Assembly: GCA_037200525.1 (NCBI GenBank)
Contig: JBBCGG010000001.1
Coordinates: forward strand, 1 to 64,000
DNA: 64,000 nucleotides
DNA from: Methylocella sp.
Lineage (GTDB): Bacteria; Pseudomonadota; Alphaproteobacteria; Rhizobiales; Beijerinckiaceae
Direction of reading: 5' to 3'
Below, one piece after another: positions 54,591-63,481 of this stretch (position 1 is the first letter of the stretch; every line of letters begins with the position of its first letter). The notes below the pieces were generated by a model. The model searched no databases, had not been told where the DNA came from, and saw nothing but the letters and a program-made list of their open reading frames with translations. The translations under genes and the position numbers were made by a program.

Positions 54591-55456
54591 GGCAGTAGTG
54601 ACGAATTACCTGAGCATGATAGCAATAGCGGCGAGCAATACGAAGCCTCGGTAGTTTGCGAGGAGCTTGTCGTATCGGGTTGCGACGCGCCGGAACTGCT
54701 TCAGTTTATTGAAGAAACGCTCGACGAGATTGCGCTCCTTGTAGAGCGCCTTGTCGTAGGGGAGCGGCGCGCGGCGATTGGATTTTGATGGGATCACCGG
54801 CTCAGCCTCACGCATAAGAACAGCCTTGCGCAAGTGATTGGCGTCATAACCTTTATCGGCGATGATCGCATCGGCCGCAAAGCCTTCGATCAGGGCGTGC
54901 GCTTTTGTGATGTCGTTGCGCTGCCCAGGTCCGAGAAGGAGCCGAACGGGGTTGCCGAGCGCGTCTGTCGCGGCGTGGATTTTGGTGCTCAAACCACCGC
55001 GAGAGCGGCCCAGGCCTTGGGCATCCGCCCCCCTTTGGCGATCCTTGCGCCGGCCGCGTGCTGATGGGCGCGCACGATTGTTGAGTCGATCATCAGCCAT
55101 TCGAGATCGGCCTCGGCGGTGAATGCCTCAAGAAATCCGTCCAAGGCGCCGCGCTCGATCCAGCGATAGTAGCGGCGTTTCACCGCCTGATGGTCGCCGA
55201 AGCGTTCGGGCAGATCGCGCCAGCGGCCGCCCGAGCGGGCCATCCATAACAGCGCGTCGACGAAGCGTCGATTGTCGCAGCGCGGCACGCGCTGGCCGGC
55301 TCTTCCGCCTGGCACAAGATCACAAAGCCGCTCCCATTGATCGTCTCGCAGCGCATCGACATCCCGAATCATCAAGGCTGATCTCCAAAAATCAGCCTTG
55401 AATCATGGAAAGATCCTCGCGAGAATCCCCCAAACGCCGAATTCGTCACCACGGCC
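54591..55456 (-). mobile_element. IS element B copy 3 (IS5 family), complete
   Basis: 866 bp in the minus orientation, TA on both sides in CTAG, between arfB and the DUF2852 gene. It is the only IS found in the core block on the right of the window and disrupts no gene. Confidence 0.93.
54606..55372 (-). CDS. IS5-family transposase of element B, copy 3 (-1 shift)
   Basis: Two-frame transposase, ATG at 55372 and stop at 54606, slip near 55035. One base change gives GQRVPRCDNRR in place of GQRGPRCDNRR; otherwise as 19255-20021. Confidence 0.88.
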
Positions 55457-55471
55457 TAGCGGCCGTGGATT

Positions 55472-55993
55472 TTAGACCGATGTCGAACCGCCAGAACCTT
55501 GCCGGTTGCGGCGGTCGTTCATAAAGCGATCGAATTCCTCGCGATCCCTGGCGCGGCGCAGATTTTCCATGAATTCAGCGAATTCGCGCTCGGCGCTAAT
55601 CAGCTTCTGGCGTTCCTCTTCAAGACGCGAGAGTTCCGCGGCGCGCCAATCGTCGAAGGCGCGGTTGCCGCTGGAGCCGAATCCGGCTGCCCCCCAACTC
55701 CGCGCGGCGAAATTTCGGCTGCTAGAGCCGCAGGACGCCCAACTCCAATTGGCGCAGCTCTCCCATTTTTCTCGTCCGAAGGCGAGAACATCGCCCTCAT
55801 AGCCGGATTTCTTTTGCCAAAACTTCCATAAAATGACGGCGAGGCCAAGCGGCCAGTAAACCGCAAAGCCTAAAACCATCACGACGATATCCACGGGTTT
55901 CCAGGCTCCCGCGCGGCGGCCTCTATGTCGGCTCGCGCCGCCATTTTGTCCGTTCGAACCTAGGTCAAAAGGCTTTCCCATATCTGGGCTCAT
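55472..55993 (-). CDS. DUF2852 membrane protein
   Basis: 173 residues. One hydrophobic helix (PVDIVVMVLGFAVYWPLGLAVILW, about 33-56) is followed by a Ser/Gly-rich stretch and a charged coiled coil (AAELSRLEEERQKLISAER then EFAEFMENLRRARDREEFDRFM). This is the DUF2852 pattern common in Hyphomicrobiales. Function unknown. The C-terminal SGGSTSV lies 16 bp from the IS but the gene appears complete. Confidence 0.85.
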   Translation of the reverse strand: MSPDMGKPFDLGSNGQNGGASRHRGRRAGAWKPVDIVVMVLGFAVYWPLGLAVILWKFWQKKSGYEGDVLAFGREKWESCANWSWASCGSSSRNFAARSWGAAGFGSSGNRAFDDWRAAELSRLEEERQKLISAEREFAEFMENLRRARDREEFDRFMNDRRNRQGSGGSTSV

Positions 55994-56145
55994 CTTTTAG
56001 CTCCCTGCCCGCCGACCGTTCAAAACCAAGCGGAATTCGGCGGCGGTAATTAATGTATGAAGCATTTTGCGTTCGTCGAGCTGAGCCGCAACAAATCGTT
56101 GCGGCTCGCTATAGGCTCCGGGGGAACCCGAAACATAATTTCTGG

Positions 56146-57243
56146 TCAGGCTACCTCATCAAGCGCCGGATAGTCCGTATAGCCTTCCTCGCCGCCGCCA
56201 TAGATTGTTTCCTGGCGCAGCGCGTTGAACGGCGCATTGTCGCGCAGACGCTCGACCAAGTCGGGGTTGGAGATGTAGGGCTTGCCGAACGCGATAAGAT
56301 CGGCCTGGTTTGAGCGCAAGGCCTCAACGGCAAGTTCGCGCGTATAACCATTGTTGGCTATATAGGCGCCCGCGAAAGCCTTGCGCAACGCGTTGAAATC
56401 AAAAGGAATATTGTCGCGAGGACCGCCCGTGGCTCCTTCGATGACGTGAATATAGGCAAGCCCGCGCTTGCTCAGCGCCTGAACGAGCGGAAGGTAGATT
56501 TTTTCCGGAGCGCTGTCGATTGCGTCATTGAACGGGCTGACGGGCGAGAGGCGGATGCCGACCCGCGACTTATCCCAGACGGTGAGAATCGCGTCCGTGA
56601 CTTCAAGCGCGAACCGCATGCGATTTTCGACGGATCCGCCATAGGCGTCGGTGCGCTGATTTGCTCCGTCTTTCAGGAACTGCTCGATCAAATATCCGTT
56701 GGCGGCGTGGATTTCGATTCCATCGAATCCCGCGCGCTTGGCGTTTTCCGCCGCTACTTTATAGTCGTTGACGACGCGCGGGATCTCGTCCAAGCGCAGT
56801 GCGCGGGGAGCCGATGCGTCCACGAAGCCGCTTTCGATGAAAGTCTGAGTTTTCGCGGTTATGGCGGAGGGGGCGACCGGCTGGCTTCCGCCGGGCTGGA
56901 ACGAGACATGCGAAACGCGCCCGACGTGCCAAAGTTGAATGAAAATCAAACCGCCCTCGGAATGAACCGCCTCTGTTACTTTCTTCCAGCCTTCGACCTG
57001 GGCCTCGCTGTAGATGCCGGGGGTTAATATGTAGCCTTGGCCTTCCGGGGTGATTTGCGACGCTTCGGAAATGATGAGACCGGCCGACGCGCGCTGGTGG
57101 TAATATTCCGCGTTGAGCTTATTCGGCGAGTCCGTGCCTTTCGTCGCGCGATTGCGCGTCAATGGCGCCATCACGACCCGATTCTTCAAATCGAGATCCC
57201 CGAGCCGAAATGATGAAAAAAGAATGCTGGCGTCCGATGTCAT
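56146..57243 (-). CDS. Old Yellow Enzyme-type alkene reductase (NemA-like)
   Basis: 365 residues from the ATG at 57243; the open frame reaches 57336. FMN-dependent NAD(P)H oxidoreductase with a TIM-barrel fold. Seen are KNRVVMAPLTRNRA, the FMN-binding FIQLWHVGRVSH, the substrate-binding pair in GFDGIEIHAANGYLIEQFLKDGAN (H and N), RTDAYGGSVENRMRF and LIAFGKPYISNPDL. It reduces activated C=C bonds or nitro groups, often as a detoxifying enzyme. Not in an evident operon. Confidence 0.93.
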   Translation of the reverse strand: MTSDASILFSSFRLGDLDLKNRVVMAPLTRNRATKGTDSPNKLNAEYYHQRASAGLIISEASQITPEGQGYILTPGIYSEAQVEGWKKVTEAVHSEGGLIFIQLWHVGRVSHVSFQPGGSQPVAPSAITAKTQTFIESGFVDASAPRALRLDEIPRVVNDYKVAAENAKRAGFDGIEIHAANGYLIEQFLKDGANQRTDAYGGSVENRMRFALEVTDAILTVWDKSRVGIRLSPVSPFNDAIDSAPEKIYLPLVQALSKRGLAYIHVIEGATGGPRDNIPFDFNALRKAFAGAYIANNGYTRELAVEALRSNQADLIAFGKPYISNPDLVERLRDNAPFNALRQETIYGGGEEGYTDYPALDEVA

Positions 57244-57394
57244 GAGATCCCTGCTTTCCAAACCTACGCTCAAGCGTTTAGCTTGCGCTGCAGGCGTAAC
57301 ATAGCGCATCGGGACCCTTTTCGCAGATGCGAACAAAATCTTGTGAACGGGGGTTTTGGCTGCGATGCGCCCGGGAGGGCGCTTTCCGCCGGGG

Positions 57395-57649
57395 TTATTT
57401 CATATTCAAAGCAGCCATATAAAGCTCGAGAATGGCCTCCATCTCCATCCGCTCGGAATGATCCTGCTTCCTGATCTTGACGATTTGACGCACCACTTTG
57501 ACATCGAAGCCGCGGCCTTTCATTTCGGCGTAGACGTCGCGAATATCGTCCGAGATGCCTTTTTTCTCTTCTTCGAGCCGCTCCACCCTTTCAACGAATT
57601 GCGCCAGTTCAGCCCCGGCGACCCCGGTTTCGGCGATATCTGCCGTCAT
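57395..57649 (-). CDS. gapR: Nucleoid-associated protein GapR (DUF2312)
   Basis: 84 residues with AGGA eight bases upstream. [35 protein letters not shown] then [10 protein letters not shown] is the DUF2312/GapR family: a small helical protein that forms a ring around overtwisted DNA ahead of replication and transcription forks. It is strongly conserved in alphaproteobacteria, so it supports the taxonomic placement. Confidence 0.95.
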   Translation of the reverse strand: MTADIAETGVAGAELAQFVERVERLEEEKKGISDDIRDVYAEMKGRGFDVKVVRQIVKIRKQDHSERMEMEAILELYMAALNMK

Positions 57650-57840
57650 TCACGAATTCCTTTATTCGATGCGGTCCGCCGCCGCCCGGAAGGGCGGCGA
57701 TTTACGAAACTTTCCAGCATTTGGCGTCGATGCTAGTCGACATCATGCGGAGGGTCCGCAATGCGGGTTTGATGCGCGCGCGTCAAGGCGCGCGAGCGAT
57801 AATCCCCGCTATCCCGCCGCGAAATCCAGACGAAGGCCGC

Positions 57841-58659
57841 TCAACCGCGCCGTCCTGTCCGGCTCTTGTAAAACGCCGGTTGGCGCAATTCAGGACGCTT
57901 TAAAACGCTGCGAACAATTGGCTCAAGCCTCTCCCCCCAGGCGAAGGCCTGCTCTTTCGAGCTGATCAGATCCTGACGAATCTCGAGGAGCAGGCCAGCG
58001 AGCCCCCGCCGGGTCACTTCTTCATCCAGCGTGTCGCCGGCAAGCGCGCCGTCATAGGGCTCATTGTCGCCGACAACCAGTCCGGCCTCGCGCAGCGCCG
58101 CGATCAAAGGGGCCGCGAAACGCGGATCGCTGTCCCAGAGGATGCCAATTTCCCAAGGCCGCGCCCGCGTCTTCCACGTCGGCGTGAATGAATGGATGGA
58201 AAGGATCGCCGGCGTCGGGCCGCAGTTCAGCATGGACTCGATTTTTTCGGAGATGGCGGCGCGATAGGGACGCCAATAAAGTTCAAGGCGGTCGGCGATC
58301 TCCGCTGGATTGATCCCGGCATTGCCCGGAATAATGGCGCCGTCCGAAAGCTGCATCACCAGGGTCGGATCATCCGCGCCGCGATTTGGATCAATGAGGA
58401 GACGCGAAAAACGGGTCAGGAGGGCGGGCGCGTTGAACAGCTCGGCGAGCCGCCGCGTGACATGCCCTGCGCCAATGTCGTAGCCGATATGGCGGTCAAG
58501 CTCGCTCTGCGGCAGGCCGAGCGTGCGGTAAAACTCCGGCAGCGCATTGCTTGCGTGATCGCACAGCAATAGGAGACCCGCATCGAGGCGCCCGGCAATC
58601 GATTCGACGGGATCGAACGCCGCCTTGGGCGGCGATGAAAACCCGATTGCGTCATCCAT
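57841..58659 (-). CDS. N-formylglutamate amidohydrolase family protein
   Basis: 272 residues starting at the ATG at 58659 with GGAG upstream. LLLLCDHASNALPEFY, HIGYDIGAGHVTRRLAEL, SRLLIDPNRGADDPTLV and ILSIHSFTPTW are the family's metal-binding and substrate regions (DHAS, DxG, DPNR, HSFTP). It would split N-formylglutamate or a related N-acylated amino acid. The neighbourhood gapR / this gene / DUF1036 / pyk is frequent in Hyphomicrobiales. Confidence 0.92.
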   Translation of the reverse strand: MDDAIGFSSPPKAAFDPVESIAGRLDAGLLLLCDHASNALPEFYRTLGLPQSELDRHIGYDIGAGHVTRRLAELFNAPALLTRFSRLLIDPNRGADDPTLVMQLSDGAIIPGNAGINPAEIADRLELYWRPYRAAISEKIESMLNCGPTPAILSIHSFTPTWKTRARPWEIGILWDSDPRFAAPLIAALREAGLVVGDNEPYDGALAGDTLDEEVTRRGLAGLLLEIRQDLISSKEQAFAWGERLEPIVRSVLKRPELRQPAFYKSRTGRRG

Positions 58660-59069
58660 GGTCGCGGCTCCTTGACGCATGACGGATGCGACTCAAAATC
58701 GCTCCATATCTTCCTGATTTAACGCAATCTTATCCGAAAAACCGGCCCGTTTTCCACGATCATGACCTGAATGCGACGAAATGCGGTGGACAAATCGATT
58801 GCGGCCCCCCACAGCTCATAGGCGCTGAAACGCTGGCGGCCGAATGAAGAAATTCCAGATATAAACCTATCGCGTCCAATTATGAGGCTTGCGCCAAAAC
58901 TGCCTGCGCATCGCCGCGGGACTCGCCAATCCGACAAGCTCGGGTTAGACAAATCGCCCGGCATCCGGATTGGAGTTGCATTCTTAACTTTGGTCCGGCG
59001 GATCCGCGCTCCAGCGGAGGCCGAAGCTTGCGCCCTTCGATAGTGACCATAACCATAACCTTGACGGCG

Positions 59070-59513
59070 ATGAAACAAGCGACTATCTCGGCCATCGTGG
59101 CGCTTGTCGTTATGTTGACTGCGGCTTTGGCCCCGGTGACGCCTGCTTGGGCTGATTTTCGTCTTTGCAACACAACAACGGGGCGCGTCAGCGTTTCTCT
59201 GGCCTATACGGACGGCGAGACGTGGGTTAGCGAGGGCTGGTGGAATTTGAAACCCAGCATTTGCGAAACTCTTGTGCGCGGGCCTCTGGCGGCGGAATTT
59301 TATTATGTTTATGCGATGGACGAGCGCGGCGGCGAATGGAAGGGCAAGGCTTTCATGTGTACGCGCGACCGTGAATTCCGTATCCTCGGACGTGAGGATT
59401 GCTATGTTCGCGGGTTCGACCGGACCGGATTTTTCGAAGTAGATACGGGCAAAGACGCGAAGAACTGGACGGTTCAGTTGACCGATCCGCCGCAAGTCCG
59501 ACCAAATCCCTGA
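59070..59513 (+). CDS. DUF1036 exported protein
   Basis: 147 residues from 59070; an earlier in-frame start at 59028 is less likely because the signal peptide (ISAIVALVVMLTAALAPVTPAWA) follows the later Met. The mature part FRLCNTTTGRVSVSLAYTDGE, GWWNLKPSICETLVRGPL and DREFRILGREDCYVRGFDRTGF is DUF1036, with conserved Cys likely in disulfides. Periplasmic, function unknown. It ends 22 bp before the pyruvate kinase gene and is probably co-transcribed. Confidence 0.92.
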   Translation: MKQATISAIVALVVMLTAALAPVTPAWADFRLCNTTTGRVSVSLAYTDGETWVSEGWWNLKPSICETLVRGPLAAEFYYVYAMDERGGEWKGKAFMCTRDREFRILGREDCYVRGFDRTGFFEVDTGKDAKNWTVQLTDPPQVRPNP

Positions 59514-59535
59514 AACCAGTTTTGACGAGGCTTCA

Positions 59536-60963
59536 ATGCGGCGGCTGCGACGGTGCAAGATCATTGCGACGATAGGACCGGCTTCGGCGAACAAGGCGAC
59601 GCTCTCAGCATTGTTCAATGCGGGCGCCGACGTGTTTCGCATCAATATGAGCCATGCCTCGCATGATGCGATGCGCGATCAGGTGCGGATGATCCGGGAG
59701 GTACAAAGCGAATTTGGCCGCCCCATCGGCATTCTGCTCGATTTGCAGGGGCCAAAGCTGCGCATCGGCGCATTCAAGGATCGCGCGATCAAACTGGCCA
59801 AGGGCGCTGCGTTCACGTTCGACTCCAATCCGGCGCTGGGCGACCAGAACCGGGTGTGTCTCCCCCACCCCGAAATTTTGCGGGCTTTGCGGCCCGGCCA
59901 TACGCTGCTCATCGATGACGGCAAAGTGCGCCTTCATGTCACTGTCGCCGACGAGACTCATGCCGTCGCCATTGTCGATGTCGCCGGCGAAATTTCCAAT
60001 CGCAAAGGCGTCAGCCTGCCGGATACCGAAATTCCCGTCTCGCCGATGACGGAGAAGGATCGCGCCGATCTTGAGGCTGGCCTTGAGGCCGGCGTCGATT
60101 GGGTCGCAGTCTCTTTCGTGCAACGGCCGGAAGATGTCGTTGAAGTCAAAAAGCTGACTCGCGGCCGCGCCTGGGTGATGTCGAAGATCGAGAAACCGCA
60201 GGCGATCACGAAGCTGGACGAGATCGTCGAGATCTCGGACGGCTTGATGGTCGCGCGCGGCGATCTTGGCGTTGAAATGCCGCTCGAAAAAGTGCCTGGA
60301 TTGCAAAAGCGCATCAGCCGCACCGCGCGCCGTCTCGGCAAGCCGGTCGTCGTCGCGACGCAAATGCTTGAATCGATGATAAGCGCGCCGGTCCCGACGC
60401 GCGCCGAAGTGTCGGATGTCGCCACCGCAGTCTTTGAAGGCGCCGACGCCGTGATGCTGTCGGCGGAAAGCGCCGCCGGGCAATATCCAGTCGAGGCCGT
60501 TGCGACGATGAACAAGATCGCCGAGGAGGTCGAGAGCGACGCTTATTATCGCGGCATCATCAATGCGCAGCGGGCGACGCCCGAAGCCACCGGAGCCGAC
60601 GCCGTCGCCGTCGCCGCGCGCAATGTCGCCGAAACGCTTGATCTGAAGGCGATAGTCGCCTGGACGTCTTCCGGTTCGACCGCTCTTCGCATCTCCCGCG
60701 AGCGGCCGACGGCCCCCATTCTCGCTTTGACGCCAAACCCTGAAACGGCGGGGCGCCTCGCTCTCGCCTGGGGCGTCCACGCCGTCGTGACCAAGGACGC
60801 GCACGACATCGACGACATGGCGGTGCGCGCGGGCAAATTCGCAGCGCGCGAAGGCTTCGCTAAAGTCGGCGAACGCATCATCATCGTCGCGGGCGTCCCT
60901 TTCGGCACACCGGGCGCGACGAACATGGTCCGCATCGCATTTATCGAAAGCCCGCAGACTTAA
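59536..60963 (+). CDS. pyk: Pyruvate kinase
   Basis: 475 residues, normal length. It transfers phosphate from phosphoenolpyruvate to ADP in the last step of glycolysis. RCKIIATIGPAS, FRINMSHASHDA, the active-site Lys region WVMSKIEKPQAI with the metal ligands in DGLMVARGDLGVE, and VVVATQMLESMI are all intact. The C-terminal domain (VAWTSSGSTALRISRERP) is present. A conserved partner of the DUF1036 gene just upstream. Confidence 0.96.
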   Translation: MRRLRRCKIIATIGPASANKATLSALFNAGADVFRINMSHASHDAMRDQVRMIREVQSEFGRPIGILLDLQGPKLRIGAFKDRAIKLAKGAAFTFDSNPALGDQNRVCLPHPEILRALRPGHTLLIDDGKVRLHVTVADETHAVAIVDVAGEISNRKGVSLPDTEIPVSPMTEKDRADLEAGLEAGVDWVAVSFVQRPEDVVEVKKLTRGRAWVMSKIEKPQAITKLDEIVEISDGLMVARGDLGVEMPLEKVPGLQKRISRTARRLGKPVVVATQMLESMISAPVPTRAEVSDVATAVFEGADAVMLSAESAAGQYPVEAVATMNKIAEEVESDAYYRGIINAQRATPEATGADAVAVAARNVAETLDLKAIVAWTSSGSTALRISRERPTAPILALTPNPETAGRLALAWGVHAVVTKDAHDIDDMAVRAGKFAAREGFAKVGERIIIVAGVPFGTPGATNMVRIAFIESPQT

Positions 60964-60968
60964 GGCAG

Positions 60969-60992
60969 GCGCCGCGTCTCTGTGCGCGGCGT
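60969..60992. terminator. GC-rich stem-loop between convergent pyk and PBP1A genes
   Basis: CGCCGCG and CGCGGCG pair around the loop TCTCTGTG, six bases after the pyk stop and about 27 before the stop of the convergent gene. No T run follows. Position between two converging genes makes a terminator plausible. Confidence 0.4.
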
Positions 60993-61018
60993 CAACGCCT
61001 TACAGAGTTCCGGCAAAC

Positions 61019-63211
61019 CTATCCGCCAAAGAGCGAGTCAAAGAAATTGCGCTCGCGTTGCGGCTGCGGCGGCCGTTGCGCCTGATCTCCCGCGCTGGGA
61101 ATGAGGCCTGGGGGCGTCAGCCCGCCGCCGCGATTGTTCGCTTGCGCGGGATAGGGCGCCTGACTCCCCTGTGACGCAAATGCCGGATCGGACTGCGCCA
61201 CGGGGTGGGATGTCACAGTGGCCTCCGCCATTGGCGCCTGCGCTTGTCCTTGCGCTTGCCCGGGCCAGCTCGGCCAACCGGAGGCGATGGCGGGCGCCGC
61301 CTGCCACAGGCCGCCGGGGAGCGGTTGCGGCGGGATGCCTTGATGCGCGCCGCGCATGAATCGCGACCAGATTTCAACGGGGAGCGTGCCGCCGGAGGCC
61401 TTTTTCGTCGGCGAACTATCGTCGTTGCCGAGCCATACGCCGGTCACGAGATGGCTCGTATAGCCGACAAACCAGGCGTCGCGCCAATCCTGACTGGTGC
61501 CGGTCTTGCCGGCCGCCTGCCAGCCGGGCAGTTCGCCCTTGCGCGCGGTGCCGGTCAGCAAGGTCTCCTGCATCATCGTGTTCATCATCGCGAGATAAGT
61601 CGGATCGATGACCCGTCCATTGCTGCCGCCCTTGCGCTGATACAGCAGTTTGCCGGTCGCGGTCTTGACCCTCGCAATGATCTGCGGCGGAACGCCGATG
61701 CCGCCATTGGCGAAGGGCGCATAGGCGGTCACGAGTTCAAGGGGAGAAACCTCCGAGGTGCCAAGCGCGATGGAAGCGTTCGGCGTCAGCTCCGAGACGA
61801 TGCCCAGCCGATGCGCGACCTTGATCACGGTTTTGGGTCCGACTTCGACGCCGAGCCGCACCGCTACGGTGTTGAGCGACAGCGAGAGCGCCTTGGTCAA
61901 GGTCACCGGCCCAAAATAATCGTGCGAATAGTTTTCCGGTTGCCAGCCCCTCACATTGATTGGGGCGTCATCGCGCACCGTCGCGGGCGTCAGCCCCTTT
62001 TCGATCGCGGCAAGATAGACGAAAGGCTTAAAAGCCGAGCCCGGCTGGCGCTTGGCGGACACCGCGCGATCGAATTGGCTATCGGCGTAATTGCGTCCGC
62101 CAACCAGCGCCTTGATCGCGCCATCGGGATCAATCGACACCAGCGCGCCCTGGGCGACGCCATATTTGGCCCCCTTCTGATCGAGCTCTTCGGTCAGGGA
62201 TTTTTCCGCGTCCGCCTGCAGCGCCGCGCTGATGGTTGTCGAAACAACAATATCCTGGTCGATGGCGCCGATCGTATCGTCGAGCACGTCCATCACGTAA
62301 TCTGCGGCGTAGTTGGCCGAGCCCGCCCCTTGATCATGCACGGCTTGCGCTGGATGGGCGAGAGCCAGCTTGGCCATCGCGTCGGTGATGAAACCCTCCT
62401 GCTCCGTTGCGTCGATGACCTGCGCCGCGCGCTCCGCAGCGCCGGTCGGATTGCGGTTCGGCGCGAGTTTCGTTGGCGCTTTCATCAAGCCAGCGAGGAC
62501 TGCGGCCTCGGGCAAGGTGACGCTGCGCGCGCCATGGCCGAAGTATTTTTGCGCCGCCGCTTCAACGCCATAGGCGCCGGAGCCGAAATAAACGCGATTG
62601 AGATAGAGCTCCAAAATCTGATTTTTTGAATAGGTGTGCTCGAGCCAGAGCGCCAAAATGGCTTCCTGGATCTTGCGTGAAACCGTCCGCTCCTGCGTCA
62701 GAAAGAGATTTTTGGCGAGCTGTTGCGTCAAAGTCGAGCCGCCTTGCACGGCGCCGCCTGCCGCGTTGCGCGTTACGGCCCGCAAAATGCCGAGCGGATC
62801 AATGCCCCAATGCGAATAGAATCGGCGATCTTCGATCGCGACGAACGCTTTGGGCAGATAGGGCGGCAGATCGGCGATGCGGACGGCCGCGCCCCCCGTA
62901 TCGCCGCGATTGGCGAGCAACGCCCCGTTGTCGGCCAGAATGGCGATATTCGGCGGCCGTTTCGGCACGGCGAGTTGATCGATCGGCGGTAATTTCGTCG
63001 CATAGAAAGCGATAAGCCCCGCCCCCGCGACCGTCGCCCAGACAAGAATCGTGAAAAACCACGACAGCGACGTCACCAGCAGGGAGCGGCGGCGTTTGCC
63101 CGGTCGGCGCAGGCTGGCGGCTTTGCGCTGCGGGCTTGCTTTCACGTTGGCCCTTTCCCGAGCGGACTCAAAATGCGGTTCGCGGCGTTCGGCCGTCGTG
63201 CGCTTCGCCAT
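61019..63211 (-). CDS. Class A penicillin-binding protein, PBP1A family
   Basis: Bifunctional murein polymerase of 730 residues. A short cytoplasmic basic tail is followed by a membrane helix (LVTSLSWFFTILVWATVAGA, about 45-70). The glycosyltransferase 51 domain shows EDRRFYSHWGIDPLG with the catalytic Glu, GGSTLTQQLAKNLFL and EAILALWLEHTYSKNQILELYLN. The transpeptidase domain has SAFKPF (SxxK), SLN (SxN) and KTGTSQDWRDAWFVG (KTG). The C-terminal 80 residues are Pro/Gln/Ala-rich and disordered. Complete. Confidence 0.94.
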   Translation of the reverse strand: MAKRTTAERREPHFESARERANVKASPQRKAASLRRPGKRRRSLLVTSLSWFFTILVWATVAGAGLIAFYATKLPPIDQLAVPKRPPNIAILADNGALLANRGDTGGAAVRIADLPPYLPKAFVAIEDRRFYSHWGIDPLGILRAVTRNAAGGAVQGGSTLTQQLAKNLFLTQERTVSRKIQEAILALWLEHTYSKNQILELYLNRVYFGSGAYGVEAAAQKYFGHGARSVTLPEAAVLAGLMKAPTKLAPNRNPTGAAERAAQVIDATEQEGFITDAMAKLALAHPAQAVHDQGAGSANYAADYVMDVLDDTIGAIDQDIVVSTTISAALQADAEKSLTEELDQKGAKYGVAQGALVSIDPDGAIKALVGGRNYADSQFDRAVSAKRQPGSAFKPFVYLAAIEKGLTPATVRDDAPINVRGWQPENYSHDYFGPVTLTKALSLSLNTVAVRLGVEVGPKTVIKVAHRLGIVSELTPNASIALGTSEVSPLELVTAYAPFANGGIGVPPQIIARVKTATGKLLYQRKGGSNGRVIDPTYLAMMNTMMQETLLTGTARKGELPGWQAAGKTGTSQDWRDAWFVGYTSHLVTGVWLGNDDSSPTKKASGGTLPVEIWSRFMRGAHQGIPPQPLPGGLWQAAPAIASGWPSWPGQAQGQAQAPMAEATVTSHPVAQSDPAFASQGSQAPYPAQANNRGGGLTPPGLIPSAGDQAQRPPQPQRERNFFDSLFGG

Positions 63212-63481
63212 GCCTGTCGCGCCATCGCCCCATCGACTGGATTAATCCTCGCCGACGCGGTGCGTTCGACGCTAGCGCAGCCGGCTTAAAGGCCGGTAAA
63301 GGCCCCAATGTCGAAGCGCCGGCGGCGCGCAGCGCAACTATCTTCAGCTTTCTGTTCATTCCGTGGCGCCAAATGCGTCCGGCGTCTTGCGATTTCGCTG
63401 CAGCCGCGCCAAAGTCTCCGGCCCTGGCGCGCGGCGGATGAGCCGGCGCGCGAGGAGCGAACGAACCCGATTGGACGCCCC

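Noticed and set aside
58719-59645. 308-codon minus-strand frame across the DUF1036 region
   Set aside because: Covers a clear signal-peptide-bearing DUF1036 gene and shows no recognisable domain.
59605-60804. 399-codon open frame antisense to pyruvate kinase
   Set aside because: Composition is typical of an antisense shadow and pyk is unmistakable on the other strand.
61205-62629. 474-codon plus-strand frame inside the PBP1A gene
   Set aside because: Antisense shadow; all PBP motifs are on the minus strand.
63212-63481. Possible replication origin upstream of dnaN
   Set aside because: No DnaA boxes, no AT-rich unwinding region and no dnaA gene are visible here.
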